A stretch of 64,000 nucleotides of DNA from Caldilineaceae bacterium. GTDB lineage: Bacteria > Chloroflexota > Anaerolineae > Caldilineales > Caldilineaceae. The stretch's first letter is position 1; every line of letters starts with the position of its first letter. The notes below the pieces were generated by a model, which saw only the letters and a program-made list of their open reading frames with translations, was not told the origin of the DNA and searched no databases. Below are positions 16,845 to 25,213 of this stretch, piece after piece. The stretch covers positions 1-64,000 of the forward strand of contig JAJEDJ010000038.1 in the NCBI GenBank assembly GCA_022821545.1, in the 5' to 3' direction. The position numbers and the translations under genes were made by a program.

Positions 16845-16895
16845 TGGCGTAGAGAGTATGGCGCACGGCGCGGCGGGAGAATAGGGCGGACGTTC

Positions 16896-17918
16896 ATGGC
16901 TCTTACAAAAGTAAGATTGCAACGCTTCACTGCCTTCGAAGAACTGGAAGTAGCGTTTTCTCCTGGTATCAACGTCTTTGTAGGCGAAAACGGTACCGGC
17001 AAGACACACCTGATGAAGGTGTGCTATGCGGCGTGCGATGTCTCCAATACAGGGGACTCATTTGCCGATAAGTTGTTAAACGTCTTTCTACCATCCGGTC
17101 GCATTCTCGGGCGTCTCGTTCCCTCACAACGAGACGGCACAAAATGCGAGATTGAGATTTACAGAGAAGACGTTAGCATAGGCGCCAGATTCACCAGTCA
17201 TACCAAGGTCGCAGGTTCGGTGGAAATGTCAGGGGAAAGCAGCTGGGCGAATCATCCAATCAAGAGTGTCTACATCCCACCCAAGGACATGCTCGCCAAC
17301 GCGCCCGGCTTTCGCTCCCTTTATGGGCAGCGCCAAATCCAATTTGAGGCAATCTACGACGACCTCCTTCAGTGGGCCTATCTCCCACACCTGCGTGGCC
17401 CCATTGAGGACCAATGCAAGCGCCGATTCCCCGACTTGGCAACGGCGCTCGGAGGAAAAGTTACGGTCGAAAACGAAGAGTTCTTTCTACGCAGCAAACA
17501 GGGAAAAATCGAGTTTCCTTTGCTTGCCGAGGGCATACGCAAACTCGGTCTTTTGTGGATTCTACTCCGCAACGGAGCGTTGCAAGATGGCTCCGTGCTG
17601 TTCTGGGATGAACCGGAAACAAACTTGAATCCCAAGCTCTTCGGCGTAGTCATTGATGTCCTGCTGAAGTTGCAGCGAATGGGTGTACAGATATTCTTCG
17701 CCACCCACGATTACGTCATTCTGAAAGAACTTGACTTGCGGCAAGAAGTCGGCGACGAAATCGTTTTCCATTCGCTGTACAGGCAGGAAGCGACTGGCGA
17801 GATCGCCTGCAGATCGACGGACTCCTTTCTCAGAATCGATCCAAATGCCATCTCGGATACATTTGACGACCTGTATGACCGTGAGGTGGATCGCAGCTTG
17901 GGACATCTTGTTCAATGA
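16896..17918 (+). CDS. AAA family ATPase (ABC-type/SMC-like head domain, OLD-related)
   Basis: 340 residues. The N-terminal strand KVRLQRFTAFEELEVAF leads to Walker A GENGTGKT (30-37). The signature-like helix is LLAEGIRKLGLLW (209-221), Walker B VLFWDEPE has Asp238 and Glu239, and the switch His is His271 (FFATHDYVILKEL). This is the AAA_15/AAA_21 layout seen in RecF/OLD-like ATPases, many of which work in phage defence or DNA repair beside a partner effector. No TOPRIM or nuclease domain is fused. Base use is visibly more AT-rich than the neighbours, suggesting transfer. Its stop overlaps the next ORF by ATGA, so the two are translationally coupled. Confidence 0.8.
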   Translation: MALTKVRLQRFTAFEELEVAFSPGINVFVGENGTGKTHLMKVCYAACDVSNTGDSFADKLLNVFLPSGRILGRLVPSQRDGTKCEIEIYREDVSIGARFTSHTKVAGSVEMSGESSWANHPIKSVYIPPKDMLANAPGFRSLYGQRQIQFEAIYDDLLQWAYLPHLRGPIEDQCKRRFPDLATALGGKVTVENEEFFLRSKQGKIEFPLLAEGIRKLGLLWILLRNGALQDGSVLFWDEPETNLNPKLFGVVIDVLLKLQRMGVQIFFATHDYVILKELDLRQEVGDEIVFHSLYRQEATGEIACRSTDSFLRIDPNAISDTFDDLYDREVDRSLGHLVQ

Positions 17919-18037
17919 CGGATTTCACATTCACGGAGAATTTCATTGTCGAACGTCCCGACAGCTATCTGTTCATCGAGTTTAAAGACCCCCAGGATCC
18001 CAAAGCCAGGAACAACCTGATAGACCACCTCCGATGA
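17915..18037 (+). CDS. 40-residue ORF coupled at both ends by ATGA overlaps
   Basis: It starts MTDFTFTENFIVERPDSY and ends NNLIDHLR. Its ATG (17915) overlaps the stop of the AAA ATPase and its TGA (18035-18037) overlaps the ATG of the nitrilase-like gene (18034). I do not recognise the sequence. It may be a true small partner protein of the ATPase, or the N-terminal stub of a longer partner cut short when the downstream gene was joined. The double overlap favours translation. Confidence 0.5.
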   Translation: MTDFTFTENFIVERPDSYLFIEFKDPQDPKARNNLIDHLR

Positions 18038-19521
18038 AAACGCTCATCGTCGCATGTATCCAACAGAAGATGCGGCTGCCCCAGACGCTGGACGAGTACC
18101 GCGAAGACCTGCGCAGATTTCTGCGGGCCGCGGAGAACAAGCGCGCGCGGCTGGTGATCTTCCCCGAACTGGCCGGCGTGATGGTGATTCCCCCCCTTCT
18201 CAGCGGTTTCCAGGCAAACCTGCTCAAGCGGGCCGACCTGGCCCGGCGGCGGCAGTCAGGCCTGTGGCAGAAGATCAGCGGCGGCCTGTCCGGGGCGCTC
18301 GTTGGTTGGCTCAACACCGACTTCCGCCAGATGGCCGGCGCGCTTTTGACCACGCAACCGGACATGGTTTGGGATGCCTACGACGACGTCTTTGGGGGGC
18401 TGGCGCGGGAGTTCGACATCACGCTGGTCGCGCCGAGCGCCTATCTGCCGGACCCCCTGGACGGCGTGCTCCGCAACCTGGCCGTGGTCTACGGCCCCGG
18501 CGGCGAACGGCTGGGGTACCAGGCCAAACGGGTGCTGCATCCTGAGGACGAAGATCTGGCGCAGCCCGGCCACGAGTGGAATGTCATCCCGACCCCGGTC
18601 GGCCGCATCGGGGTGATGCTGGGCGGAGACCTGCTCTACCCGGAAGTGGGCCGGCTGCTGGCCTACCAGGGCGCAGAGTTGTTCGTTGCCCAGGGCGCGG
18701 CCACCGAGCGCGTCTTGTATGAGAAATTGCGCGCCGGGATGCTGGCGCGAATGCAGGACAACCAGCTGTTCGCCGCCATAAGCTTTCTGGTCGGCCACAA
18801 TGAGTTCAGCCGCCGGCAGCGAGACCCATTCGTGGGGCGTTCGTCCGTGCTGGCGCCGCAGGAGCTAACGCCGCGGGCAGGCGGCATTCTGGTGGAGTCG
18901 TCCAATTTTCGCAGCGAAAGCGTCCTGTCGGCAGTGTGGGACTTTGAAGAGTTGGCCGAGCTGTGGGAGACGTCGGACACCCCCGTGCGGAGCCAGCTTC
19001 CCCTGGATGCGGTCGGCCCGGCCCTAGCACAGCTTTACAATAAGATGAACCAGTTGCCTGATGGGCCTGAAGCGCTCCTGGCAGCTCCTGAAGAACGCGA
19101 ACCGGAGACAAAAGAACGACCCGCAGAAATGGAAGAGAGGGTGAAGGTGCCCAAAAGAACCAGTTCAACCCTCAGTCTGGATGATCTGCCTGTGCTGTCG
19201 TCGGTCACCTCCTTCTGGGGAGATGCGTCCGACACAAAGATCAAAGCCTCCTTGCCCGCCCATGTTCCGGTCAGTTTGACCCCCGAGTCGGATGAATGGG
19301 AACACGACGAAACATGGGAATCGGATGAACTGCAGGAAAGTTCCGGGCCGGAGGCGGATGCCTTGGAAGGAATGGCGGCGGAAAGCGAAGGCCCCGTAAC
19401 AGTTGCCGTCGCTCAGGCAGATGAGAACCGGGCTGGGGATGGTGAAAACGAGGAGGAGACCCAGGAGATGGACGCTCTTCTCGAACCACGGGCAGAAGAC
19501 GACCGCGGGCAGACGGGCTGA
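18034..19521 (+). CDS. Carbon-nitrogen hydrolase (nitrilase) family protein lacking the catalytic Cys, with acidic tail
   Basis: 495 residues. Residues 1 to about 330 follow the nitrilase fold: Glu45 (VIFPELAG) and Lys165 (YQAKRVLHPEDE) stand at the catalytic Glu and Lys positions. The nucleophile elbow, normally (I/L)CYD, reads IGVMLGGDLLYPE, so Gly197 replaces the cysteine. Hydrolytic activity is therefore unlikely, and a binding or scaffold role is more probable. Residues about 350-495 are low-complexity and strongly acidic, a Chloroflexota-style disordered tail. The core has an insertion of about 50 residues after the Glu motif. It is coupled to the preceding 40-residue ORF and convergent with the ferredoxin reductase. 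Confidence 0.8.
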   Translation: MKTLIVACIQQKMRLPQTLDEYREDLRRFLRAAENKRARLVIFPELAGVMVIPPLLSGFQANLLKRADLARRRQSGLWQKISGGLSGALVGWLNTDFRQMAGALLTTQPDMVWDAYDDVFGGLAREFDITLVAPSAYLPDPLDGVLRNLAVVYGPGGERLGYQAKRVLHPEDEDLAQPGHEWNVIPTPVGRIGVMLGGDLLYPEVGRLLAYQGAELFVAQGAATERVLYEKLRAGMLARMQDNQLFAAISFLVGHNEFSRRQRDPFVGRSSVLAPQELTPRAGGILVESSNFRSESVLSAVWDFEELAELWETSDTPVRSQLPLDAVGPALAQLYNKMNQLPDGPEALLAAPEEREPETKERPAEMEERVKVPKRTSSTLSLDDLPVLSSVTSFWGDASDTKIKASLPAHVPVSLTPESDEWEHDETWESDELQESSGPEADALEGMAAESEGPVTVAVAQADENRAGDGENEEETQEMDALLEPRAEDDRGQTG

Positions 19522-19549
19522 AGTCTGGCTCTGAGCCGGGCGCAATACG

Positions 19550-20962
19550 CTATGGGAGGACGGGCTCTGCCTTGGCGGACTGAATCAGGCGCAGCATCTC
19601 GTCGACGTCGGTGATCTTGACTCGCGGTTGTCCCCGCAGGGCCCCCCGTTCATTCTCGATCTGCTCCAGGATCTGCCAGTCGGCGAAGGAAACGTAGGGT
19701 ACCCCCTTCCTCTGCAAAAGGGGAACAATGTCGCCCGCCCCGCCGTGCCCGTCGGCATTTTTCACATCTTCCATCATCAACTTTACCGTTTCAACGGCGT
19801 CGGGCTTGTTCGTGCCGATCACACCGGTCGGGCCGCGTTTGGCCCAGCCGACCGTGTACTCGCCGGGCACGACCGCGCCGCCGTGTTCGTCCGTCACACG
19901 GCCCTTTTCGTTTGGAATAACGCCCCAACTCTCATGGAAGGGCACGCCGGGAATCGGAATGCCTCGGTAGCCAATCGAGCGGAATACCAGGCCGACGTCG
20001 TACTCTGTGTAGGCCCCGATGCCGCGGCATGCGATATAGCCCGATGACGTCTCCTTCAACGCGTTCTTCTCCGTGGTCATGGCGTTGACCGCGCCGGCGG
20101 CGCCGCTGATTTCGGTTGGCGAGCGCAGGAAGTGAAAGATGATCTGCTTTGGTTTGCCCGTGGGACCGCGCTCCGCCAGTTCCTGCAACGTTTCCAGGTT
20201 GCGCCGGGCGGTGCGATCTCCTTCCATCTCGGCCTGGCTGGCGTCGTCGAGAACGAGGTCGGCCGGATTGACGATGACGTCGGCAATCTCCAGCTCGCCC
20301 AGCTCCTTGATCTCCGGATTGGTGAACTTGGCCTGCACCGGCCCGCGGCGGGCGAAGATGTGGATGCGCTTGACACTGCTGTCGCGCAACGCCTCGAGCG
20401 CGTAGTCGGTAATGTCGGTTGTTTCCAGCTCGGAAACCGATTTCGCGAGGATGCGGGTTACATCCATCGCCACATTGCCCACGCCGATGACGGCGACACT
20501 CTCGACGCTCAGATCGAAACTGAAGTGACGGAAATCGGGATGGCCGTTGTACCAGGCGACGAATTCGGTGGCGGAGAAGCTGCCCTCCAGGTCTTCGCCG
20601 GGGATGCCGAGCCTCTTGTCCGACTGGGCTCCGACCGCGTAAACGATCTGATCATAGTGCGCCTTAAGCTCCGCATGCGTGATGTCGGCGCCGAGATCGA
20701 CGTTGCCGAAGTAGCGGACGCGTCTGTCCTTCATCGTCCGCTCGTAAATGCGCGTGACGGACTTGATCTTCTGGTGGTCGGGGGCGACGCCGTAGCGCAC
20801 AAGTCCGTACGGAGTGGGAAGCCGGTCGAAGAGATCGATCGATACGTGGGCATCCTTCTGTTGCAGCAGTGCGCCCGCGGCGTAGAATCCTGATGGTCCG
20901 GCGCCGATGATCGCGATGCGTACCGGTCTGCTGCTGCTGCCGAGTCTTCCTGTCAAGGTCAA
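19550..20962 (-). CDS. Ferredoxin-NADP reductase, adrenodoxin-reductase type (FprA-like)
   Basis: 470 residues. FAD motif IIGAGPSGFYAAGAL (Gly20-Ala-Gly-Pro-Ser-Gly25), then DLFDRLPTPYGLVRYGVAPDHQKIKSV as in adrenodoxin reductases. The NADP motif is VAVIGVGNVAMDVTRIL, the 2'-phosphate region HIFARRGPVQAKFT, and the C-terminal VGWAKRGPTGVIGTNKPDA closes the FAD site. These enzymes move electrons from NADPH to ferredoxin. No ferredoxin or P450 gene adjoins it. It follows a small membrane-protein gene on the same strand after 110 bp that contains an 18-bp tandem repeat. Confidence 0.9.
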   Translation of the reverse strand: MTLTGRLGSSSRPVRIAIIGAGPSGFYAAGALLQQKDAHVSIDLFDRLPTPYGLVRYGVAPDHQKIKSVTRIYERTMKDRRVRYFGNVDLGADITHAELKAHYDQIVYAVGAQSDKRLGIPGEDLEGSFSATEFVAWYNGHPDFRHFSFDLSVESVAVIGVGNVAMDVTRILAKSVSELETTDITDYALEALRDSSVKRIHIFARRGPVQAKFTNPEIKELGELEIADVIVNPADLVLDDASQAEMEGDRTARRNLETLQELAERGPTGKPKQIIFHFLRSPTEISGAAGAVNAMTTEKNALKETSSGYIACRGIGAYTEYDVGLVFRSIGYRGIPIPGVPFHESWGVIPNEKGRVTDEHGGAVVPGEYTVGWAKRGPTGVIGTNKPDAVETVKLMMEDVKNADGHGGAGDIVPLLQRKGVPYVSFADWQILEQIENERGALRGQPRVKITDVDEMLRLIQSAKAEPVLP

Positions 20963-20981
20963 CGCAATTTCCCTTTATGTT

Positions 20982-21035
20982 GTGATTTTGCGCTCTATCG
21001 TGATTCTGCGCTCTATCGTGATCCTGCGCCGCGCT
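20982..21035. repeat. Three tandem 18-bp repeats upstream of the ferredoxin reductase
   Basis: Units GTGATTTTGCGCTCTATC (20982-20999), GTGATTCTGCGCTCTATC (21000-21017) and a degenerate GTGATCCTGCGCCGCGCT (21018-21035); a further partial copy may follow. The array occupies the 5' region of the minus-strand reductase gene. It may be a slippage repeat or a multi-site operator. Confidence 0.85.
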
Positions 21036-21072
21036 TTGACTCTGCGCGCAAACCACAATTCGGCAGAGAACA

Positions 21073-21285
21073 TCACAATTTTCGCTGGAGAAGAGACTGA
21101 AACTGCCGCGCGAGTGTCAGAACGCCGATGCCGAGCTGAAAGTATTCGGCGGGGCCGATTGTTTCGAGAGCCGTCTCGCCCTCTTCGTCGCTCCGCGCGC
21201 TGGATAGCCAGGCAAACACCCCGCCCAGCAGCGCCCCCCCAACTATGCCTGCTAAGATGATACCCGTCCGGCTGTTTTCCTTCAT
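21073..21285 (-). CDS. Small single-pass membrane protein, unknown
   Basis: 70 residues: a short polar start, then a glycine-rich membrane helix at about 8-28 (GIILAGIVGGALLGGVFAWL), an acidic linker (SDEEGE) and an amphipathic C-terminus (LGIGVLTLARQFQSLLQ). The layout resembles YtxH-like or glycine-zipper small proteins, but I cannot assign a family. It would be co-transcribed with the reductase. No strong ribosome site precedes the ATG. Confidence 0.55.
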   Translation of the reverse strand: MKENSRTGIILAGIVGGALLGGVFAWLSSARSDEEGETALETIGPAEYFQLGIGVLTLARQFQSLLQRKL

Positions 21286-21394
21286 CGTCAGTCTCTACTA
21301 TATCCGGCGCCGTCAATTTTTCGTGTAAGCGCTTGTACCATTCGGAAGACTGTCCTCATTCATGCCGAGCGGCGTGCGGGACGTCGCGAATACT

Positions 21395-21424
21395 GACCGC
21401 GGCGCTGGCGCCAGCGCCGCGGTC
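21395..21424. terminator. Perfect 30-bp palindrome, possible bidirectional terminator
   Basis: GACCGCGGCGCTGGC and its exact complement GCCAGCGCCGCGGTC with no loop bases. It lies downstream of the minus-strand SBP gene (21498-23078) and upstream of the 21285 gene, so it would separate two minus-strand units. A short TTT follows on the plus strand and there is no T-run on the minus strand, so a cruciform or protein site is also possible. Confidence 0.55.
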
Positions 21425-21497
21425 TTTGTGAGCAACTGCTGTCGCGGCAGATGCCGCTCTCCTCATGTGCCGCAACTCGTCGGAGATCTGGTCTGAC

Positions 21498-23078
21498 CTA
21501 TTTGAGGGTCATCTCCTTGACGAGAACGCGATGATCGAGCTGGGGCGCCCATTCGAGCCGCCCGCCGAGGCCGTAGGAGAGATCCAGGTGGCCGATGTAG
21601 CCGATGGCGACGTCCTCATGCACGATCCGGCTCAGCTCCTGCAGCGTCATCTCCCGCTCGTCCCCGGTCTGAGGAAGAGCCTCCATCCAGACGGCGTCGG
21701 CTTCCTCGTTGCAGTAGACGGAGAGGATGCCTTCGCAGGAATAGTAGAAGCGGTAGGAGGAAGCGTAGTCCATGATCTCGTTGCCATGCAGATGGATGGC
21801 GACGAAATTCCTGTCTTCGGGAACGTCCTTGATGTTGACCAGCATCACCTGGCCGAAGCCTTCCGGATCGTAGAAGGTGGTGGTTACGCTGAAGCCGACG
21901 TCGGTGAGCATGGAGGCTACGGCCTGAATGACCTCTTCGATTCTGGGGAAGACGGCATGGCGGGCGCCGAGTGTGATCTCCATGTCAACGGGTACACCGT
22001 CTACGGCCGCGGCGGCCAGGAGTTCGCGCGCCTGATCGGGGTCATAGGGATACGGTTGCAGGCTGGGGTCGTGACCGGTGGCGGACGAGTTCACGATCTG
22101 GCTGGCAACGGTGGCGGCCCCGCCAAGAATTGTGTCGACGATGGCCTCCTTGTCGATCGCCAGCTGGAACGCCAGGCGGACGCGGCGGTCCGACAGCAGA
22201 GGGCTGTTCGTATCCATGCGGATGAAGATCGTCTCGACGCTGGGGGCCGATACGCAGCTGGCGACGGCATCGTCGGCGAGCAGCTGGCACTGTTCCGGCG
22301 TGATGAACTGGGCCAGGTCGACTTCACCGGCCTGCACGGCCGAGACCCGTACCTGGTCCTCCTGCAGGAATCTGACCGTGATATTCTGGAATGTCTGAGC
22401 GCCGCGCGCGTCGTCCGGATGGGAAAGGCCCCACCAGTCGGGGTTGGCCTCATAGGTGATCGACTCGCCTTTGCGCCACTCCACGAACATGTAGGGGCCG
22501 GTGCCGACGATCTCGGTATGGTAGGCGTCGGGATCTTCGGCCAGCTGCTTGGCTGAGGAGATGCCTACCCACTCGACCTTGCCGAGGAGAATAGGGTCGG
22601 GTTCAGGCGTTGAAATATCCAGCGTGTATTCGTCAACGGCTTCAGCGCTCATTGTGCCCAGGAAGTCGAGCAGGTCGAAAGCGTTGTCCGCGTCGAATGT
22701 GTGGTTGATGCTCGCTGCGGCGGCTTCGGCATTGAAGGGTGAGCCGTCGTGGAAGGTGACGCCCTCGCGGAGTTGGAAGCGGATGGTGGTGTCGTTTAGC
22801 CGCTCCCAGGAGGTGGCCAGGATGGGGACGAACTCACCGGTGGTGAAATCGCGGTTGATCAGTTGCTCAATGGCGTTGCGGAAGCCGGGCCCGCCGGTGC
22901 CGGCAAAGGAGCGCCAGGCGTCCAGGCTGACCGGTTCAATGCCAACCGCAATGACCACTTCCTCGCCGGCCATGCCTTCGTCGCCGGGGGCGGCCGGTTG
23001 CACCGGCTGGCAACTCGAGAGCGCCAGAGTCAGTACGAGGACCAGTGCAATCCATCTCCAAGTCGTTCTCCTTAACAT
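21498..23078 (-). CDS. Peptide/nickel-type ABC transporter solute-binding lipoprotein (SBP family 5), orphan
   Basis: 526 residues from the ATG at 23078, chosen because AGGAGGGG lies about 7 nt upstream; the frame is open further but without a ribosome site. The signal peptide MLRRTTWRWIALVLVLTLALSS ends in lipobox LSSC (Cys23); it is a Sec signal, unlike the Tat signals of most SBPs here. The mature part has family-5 landmarks: TTIRFQLREGVTFHDGSPFNAEAA, and DRRVRLAFQLAIDKEAI. No permease or ATPase gene adjoins it on this strand, so it must share a transporter encoded elsewhere, for example one of the two Dpp-type sets in this window. Confidence 0.88.
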   Translation of the reverse strand: MLRRTTWRWIALVLVLTLALSSCQPVQPAAPGDEGMAGEEVVIAVGIEPVSLDAWRSFAGTGGPGFRNAIEQLINRDFTTGEFVPILATSWERLNDTTIRFQLREGVTFHDGSPFNAEAAAASINHTFDADNAFDLLDFLGTMSAEAVDEYTLDISTPEPDPILLGKVEWVGISSAKQLAEDPDAYHTEIVGTGPYMFVEWRKGESITYEANPDWWGLSHPDDARGAQTFQNITVRFLQEDQVRVSAVQAGEVDLAQFITPEQCQLLADDAVASCVSAPSVETIFIRMDTNSPLLSDRRVRLAFQLAIDKEAIVDTILGGAATVASQIVNSSATGHDPSLQPYPYDPDQARELLAAAAVDGVPVDMEITLGARHAVFPRIEEVIQAVASMLTDVGFSVTTTFYDPEGFGQVMLVNIKDVPEDRNFVAIHLHGNEIMDYASSYRFYYSCEGILSVYCNEEADAVWMEALPQTGDEREMTLQELSRIVHEDVAIGYIGHLDLSYGLGGRLEWAPQLDHRVLVKEMTLK

Positions 23079-23666
23079 GACTTCCCCTCCTGGTGATTTG
23101 TGTGTCAGCAGTGGGTCGCTTCCAGGGCCCTTAACTCTGTCCGTCAGGAATTGACGCTTTGAGGAACAGTCGACGGCTCGACAAGGCCAGGACAGCCTCC
23201 CTGGCGGCAACCGAGATTTTTTTCCGGTTGTGAAATTGCTGACAGCAGTGCTAAGATAGCGGCGCCGCCCTGTTGATGCCGGCCGACCACTTTTCTGGTG
23301 GTTGGCGGCAACCAGGATGGATTGTATAGTATAGTCGGCTGGGACGTCAATTCACGATTTATCCTTCCATGCTCGGTTCCACATGAAATAAGCGCGAACC
23401 TGGGCAGCCATCACCGAAGTGGGCTGCGGCAACTGTTGTAGTCCCCGACTGCTCGTCACCGTTCAAAGTAGACAGTCGCCCGAGGCTCATCGAATGCCTC
23501 TCAGGCCAAACTGCTGCGCATCGGAACCCAACCCCTTTCGCGGCGGATGCGGTTATAGCCATACCGGCAATAAAGCCGCATGACACAACGCCGCAATAAC
23601 GACAGACATATCCTCAAACGAACGCAGCCACTGTGTTCACACTCACAATCTTTCAGGAGGGACAAG
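23079..23666. other. Divergent intergenic region (588 bp) between two SBP genes
   Basis: It holds a candidate minus-strand promoter (23323-23350). Next to it is an imperfect hairpin with arms ACCAC (23286-23290) and GTGGT (23299-23303), inside the minus-strand leader. The part nearer 23667 has no recognisable promoter; a ribosome site AGGAGG precedes the 23667 start. No gene or RNA family was recognised. Confidence 0.5.
23323..23350 (-). promoter_or_regulatory. Candidate promoter for the 21498-23078 SBP gene
   Basis: On the minus strand TTGACG (23350-23345), 16-bp spacer, TATACA (23328-23323). Transcription would start near 23316, leaving a leader of about 240 nt. Confidence 0.5.
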
Positions 23667-25070
23667 ATGTCCGGAAAGCTGTACAGTCGCAGAGAAGTAC
23701 TGAGGACAACAGCGGGCGTAGCGGGCGTTGGCCTGCTGGCCGCGTGCGCGGCGCCGATGGCGCCTGCGGGCGAGAGTGCCATATCCAATGAGCATCGCCA
23801 GGGTGTCCTGTGGGGCTTGCAGTACGATCCCCATGTGGAAGCCTACCAGCGACTTGCCGACCTGTTTGAGTCACAGGGCGGCGGGACGTACGAGGTTCAG
23901 CCCCAGGCCTGGCCGATCCCGCCCAAGGTGATTGCCGCCCTGGCCGCGGGGACGCAGCCTGACGTTGCCTGCATCATGGGCGAACAGCTGACCAGCCTGC
24001 ATCTGCATCAGGCCCTGGTCCCCTGCACCGAGCAGGTCTACAACCACATGGGCGTGGACCCCGAAGAGTCCTTTGTCGGTGACGCCATCGGCGCCTACAC
24101 CTGGCAGGGCGATATCTGGGGCGTTCCGACCGAGGCCAACGGCGTCGGCAACATGGTGAACGTTCCCAGCGAGGATGTCATCGCCCTCGGGTTGGAGGAC
24201 CAGTACCCGCCGCTCAACGGAGAGATCTTCTTCGAGAGCTATCCCAGCATGTGGGAGCTGGCGCAGGCATTGCAGGTCGAGGAAGACGGCAAGGTGACCA
24301 AGTGGGGCCTGAGCAGCCAGGGCTGGGATGATATGAGCTATCTCGGCATCCTGCGCACGCTCCTTGACAAGAAGAGCATGGACTGGTGGGACCTGGAGAA
24401 CAAGCAGTTCAACATCAATACCGAAGAGGGCGTCAAGGCGATGCAGCTTTACGTCGAAACGCCGGTGGAGATGGGCATCGAGACCCAGCTGGACCAGTCG
24501 CACGTTGACGCGGCCCTGGCCGGCAAGGTTGCCCTGGCGCGCGGGAACGGCACGCCGTCCCTGCCCATGTCCTGGGAACTGGGCTACTCCTACGTCATGT
24601 GCGGCGCGCCGATGGTCTTTGAAGGCGAACTGCCGCTCTTCGCCGGAGAGGGCGGATGGGGCTTCATTTCGCTGAAGCAGTCCCATAACCCCGAAATGGC
24701 GATTGAGTTCCTGCGCATGCTCGTCACGCATGAAGGTCAGCTCGAATACGCAAAGATCTATGGCGGCGCCGTCCACACCTCGTGGAAGGATCTCGTCGGC
24801 GTCTATGATCACTTTACCCATCCTGATCCTGACGGCCCGCAGGTGGGTATGGCCAGGATCCTCCAGGAGCATCTGCAACCTCTGACCACCTTCGAGGGCG
24901 TGGGATTCGGCTCCATTGCGGAGATCGGCTCGGCAATCACGGAAGGCGCCTCAGAGGTGCGGCAGGGGAACATCGGCAGCGAGGAAGCGGTGGAACTGAT
25001 CCAGACGCGCTGCGAGGCTCAATACCAGGAGTATGTGAGCGACGTGCGCGAACTGGGCCTGGAACCGTAA
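23667..25070 (+). CDS. ABC sugar solute-binding lipoprotein, family 1 (tandem copy 1)
   Basis: 467 residues from the ATG at 23667, with AGGAGG 6 nt upstream. SRREVLR is a Tat motif and LLAAC gives lipobox Cys27. The mature protein has the sugar-SBP landmarks PPKVIAALAAGTQPDVACIMGEQL, WGVPTEANGVGNMVN and GEGGWGFISLKQS. It is a close paralogue of the next gene: most positions of the mature domains are identical by eye, with divergent signal peptides. Long unchanged blocks such as GLQYDPHVEAYQRL show recent duplication. It heads the operon with a GH36 alpha-galactosidase and two MalFG-type permeases, so alpha-galactosides are a reasonable ligand guess. Confidence 0.9.
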   Translation: MSGKLYSRREVLRTTAGVAGVGLLAACAAPMAPAGESAISNEHRQGVLWGLQYDPHVEAYQRLADLFESQGGGTYEVQPQAWPIPPKVIAALAAGTQPDVACIMGEQLTSLHLHQALVPCTEQVYNHMGVDPEESFVGDAIGAYTWQGDIWGVPTEANGVGNMVNVPSEDVIALGLEDQYPPLNGEIFFESYPSMWELAQALQVEEDGKVTKWGLSSQGWDDMSYLGILRTLLDKKSMDWWDLENKQFNINTEEGVKAMQLYVETPVEMGIETQLDQSHVDAALAGKVALARGNGTPSLPMSWELGYSYVMCGAPMVFEGELPLFAGEGGWGFISLKQSHNPEMAIEFLRMLVTHEGQLEYAKIYGGAVHTSWKDLVGVYDHFTHPDPDGPQVGMARILQEHLQPLTTFEGVGFGSIAEIGSAITEGASEVRQGNIGSEEAVELIQTRCEAQYQEYVSDVRELGLEP

Positions 25071-25090
25071 ATCTCAAGAGAGAGTGGAGT

Positions 25091-25129
25091 GAAGAGAGAA
25101 GCGAGTCTTCCCTGCTTGCTTCTCTCTTC
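25091..25129 (+). terminator. Stem-loop between the tandem SBP genes
   Basis: GAAGAGAGAAGC (25091-25102) pairs perfectly with GCTTCTCTCTTC (25118-25129), 12 bp, loop 15 nt. It follows the first SBP stop by 20 nt. Only a short T-rich context follows, so partial termination or 3'-end protection of the first SBP message is likelier than full termination. Confidence 0.55.
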
Positions 25130-25156
25130 TGTAAACGCTGTAAACGATGTAAACGT
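25130..25156. repeat. Three 9-bp direct repeats TGTAAACGn
   Basis: TGTAAACGC, TGTAAACGA and TGTAAACGT are contiguous and begin right at the end of the stem-loop. The core resembles a half-site of LacI-family operators (TGTAAACG), but the copies are direct, not inverted. Confidence 0.75.
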
Positions 25157-25213
25157 CCCGGTAGCGATGTTCAGAGCGACTCTGGCAAGAAAGTCAACAT
25201 TAAGGAGGGAAAA

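Noticed and set aside
20982..21035. Possible CRISPR or REP element
   Set aside because: 18-bp units abut directly without spacers and have no dyad symmetry.
21324..21337. TGTAAGCGCTTGTA as a LacI-family operator
   Set aside because: Core AAGCGCTT is palindromic but the outer bases break the symmetry, and no LacI regulator is encoded in the window; too weak to list.
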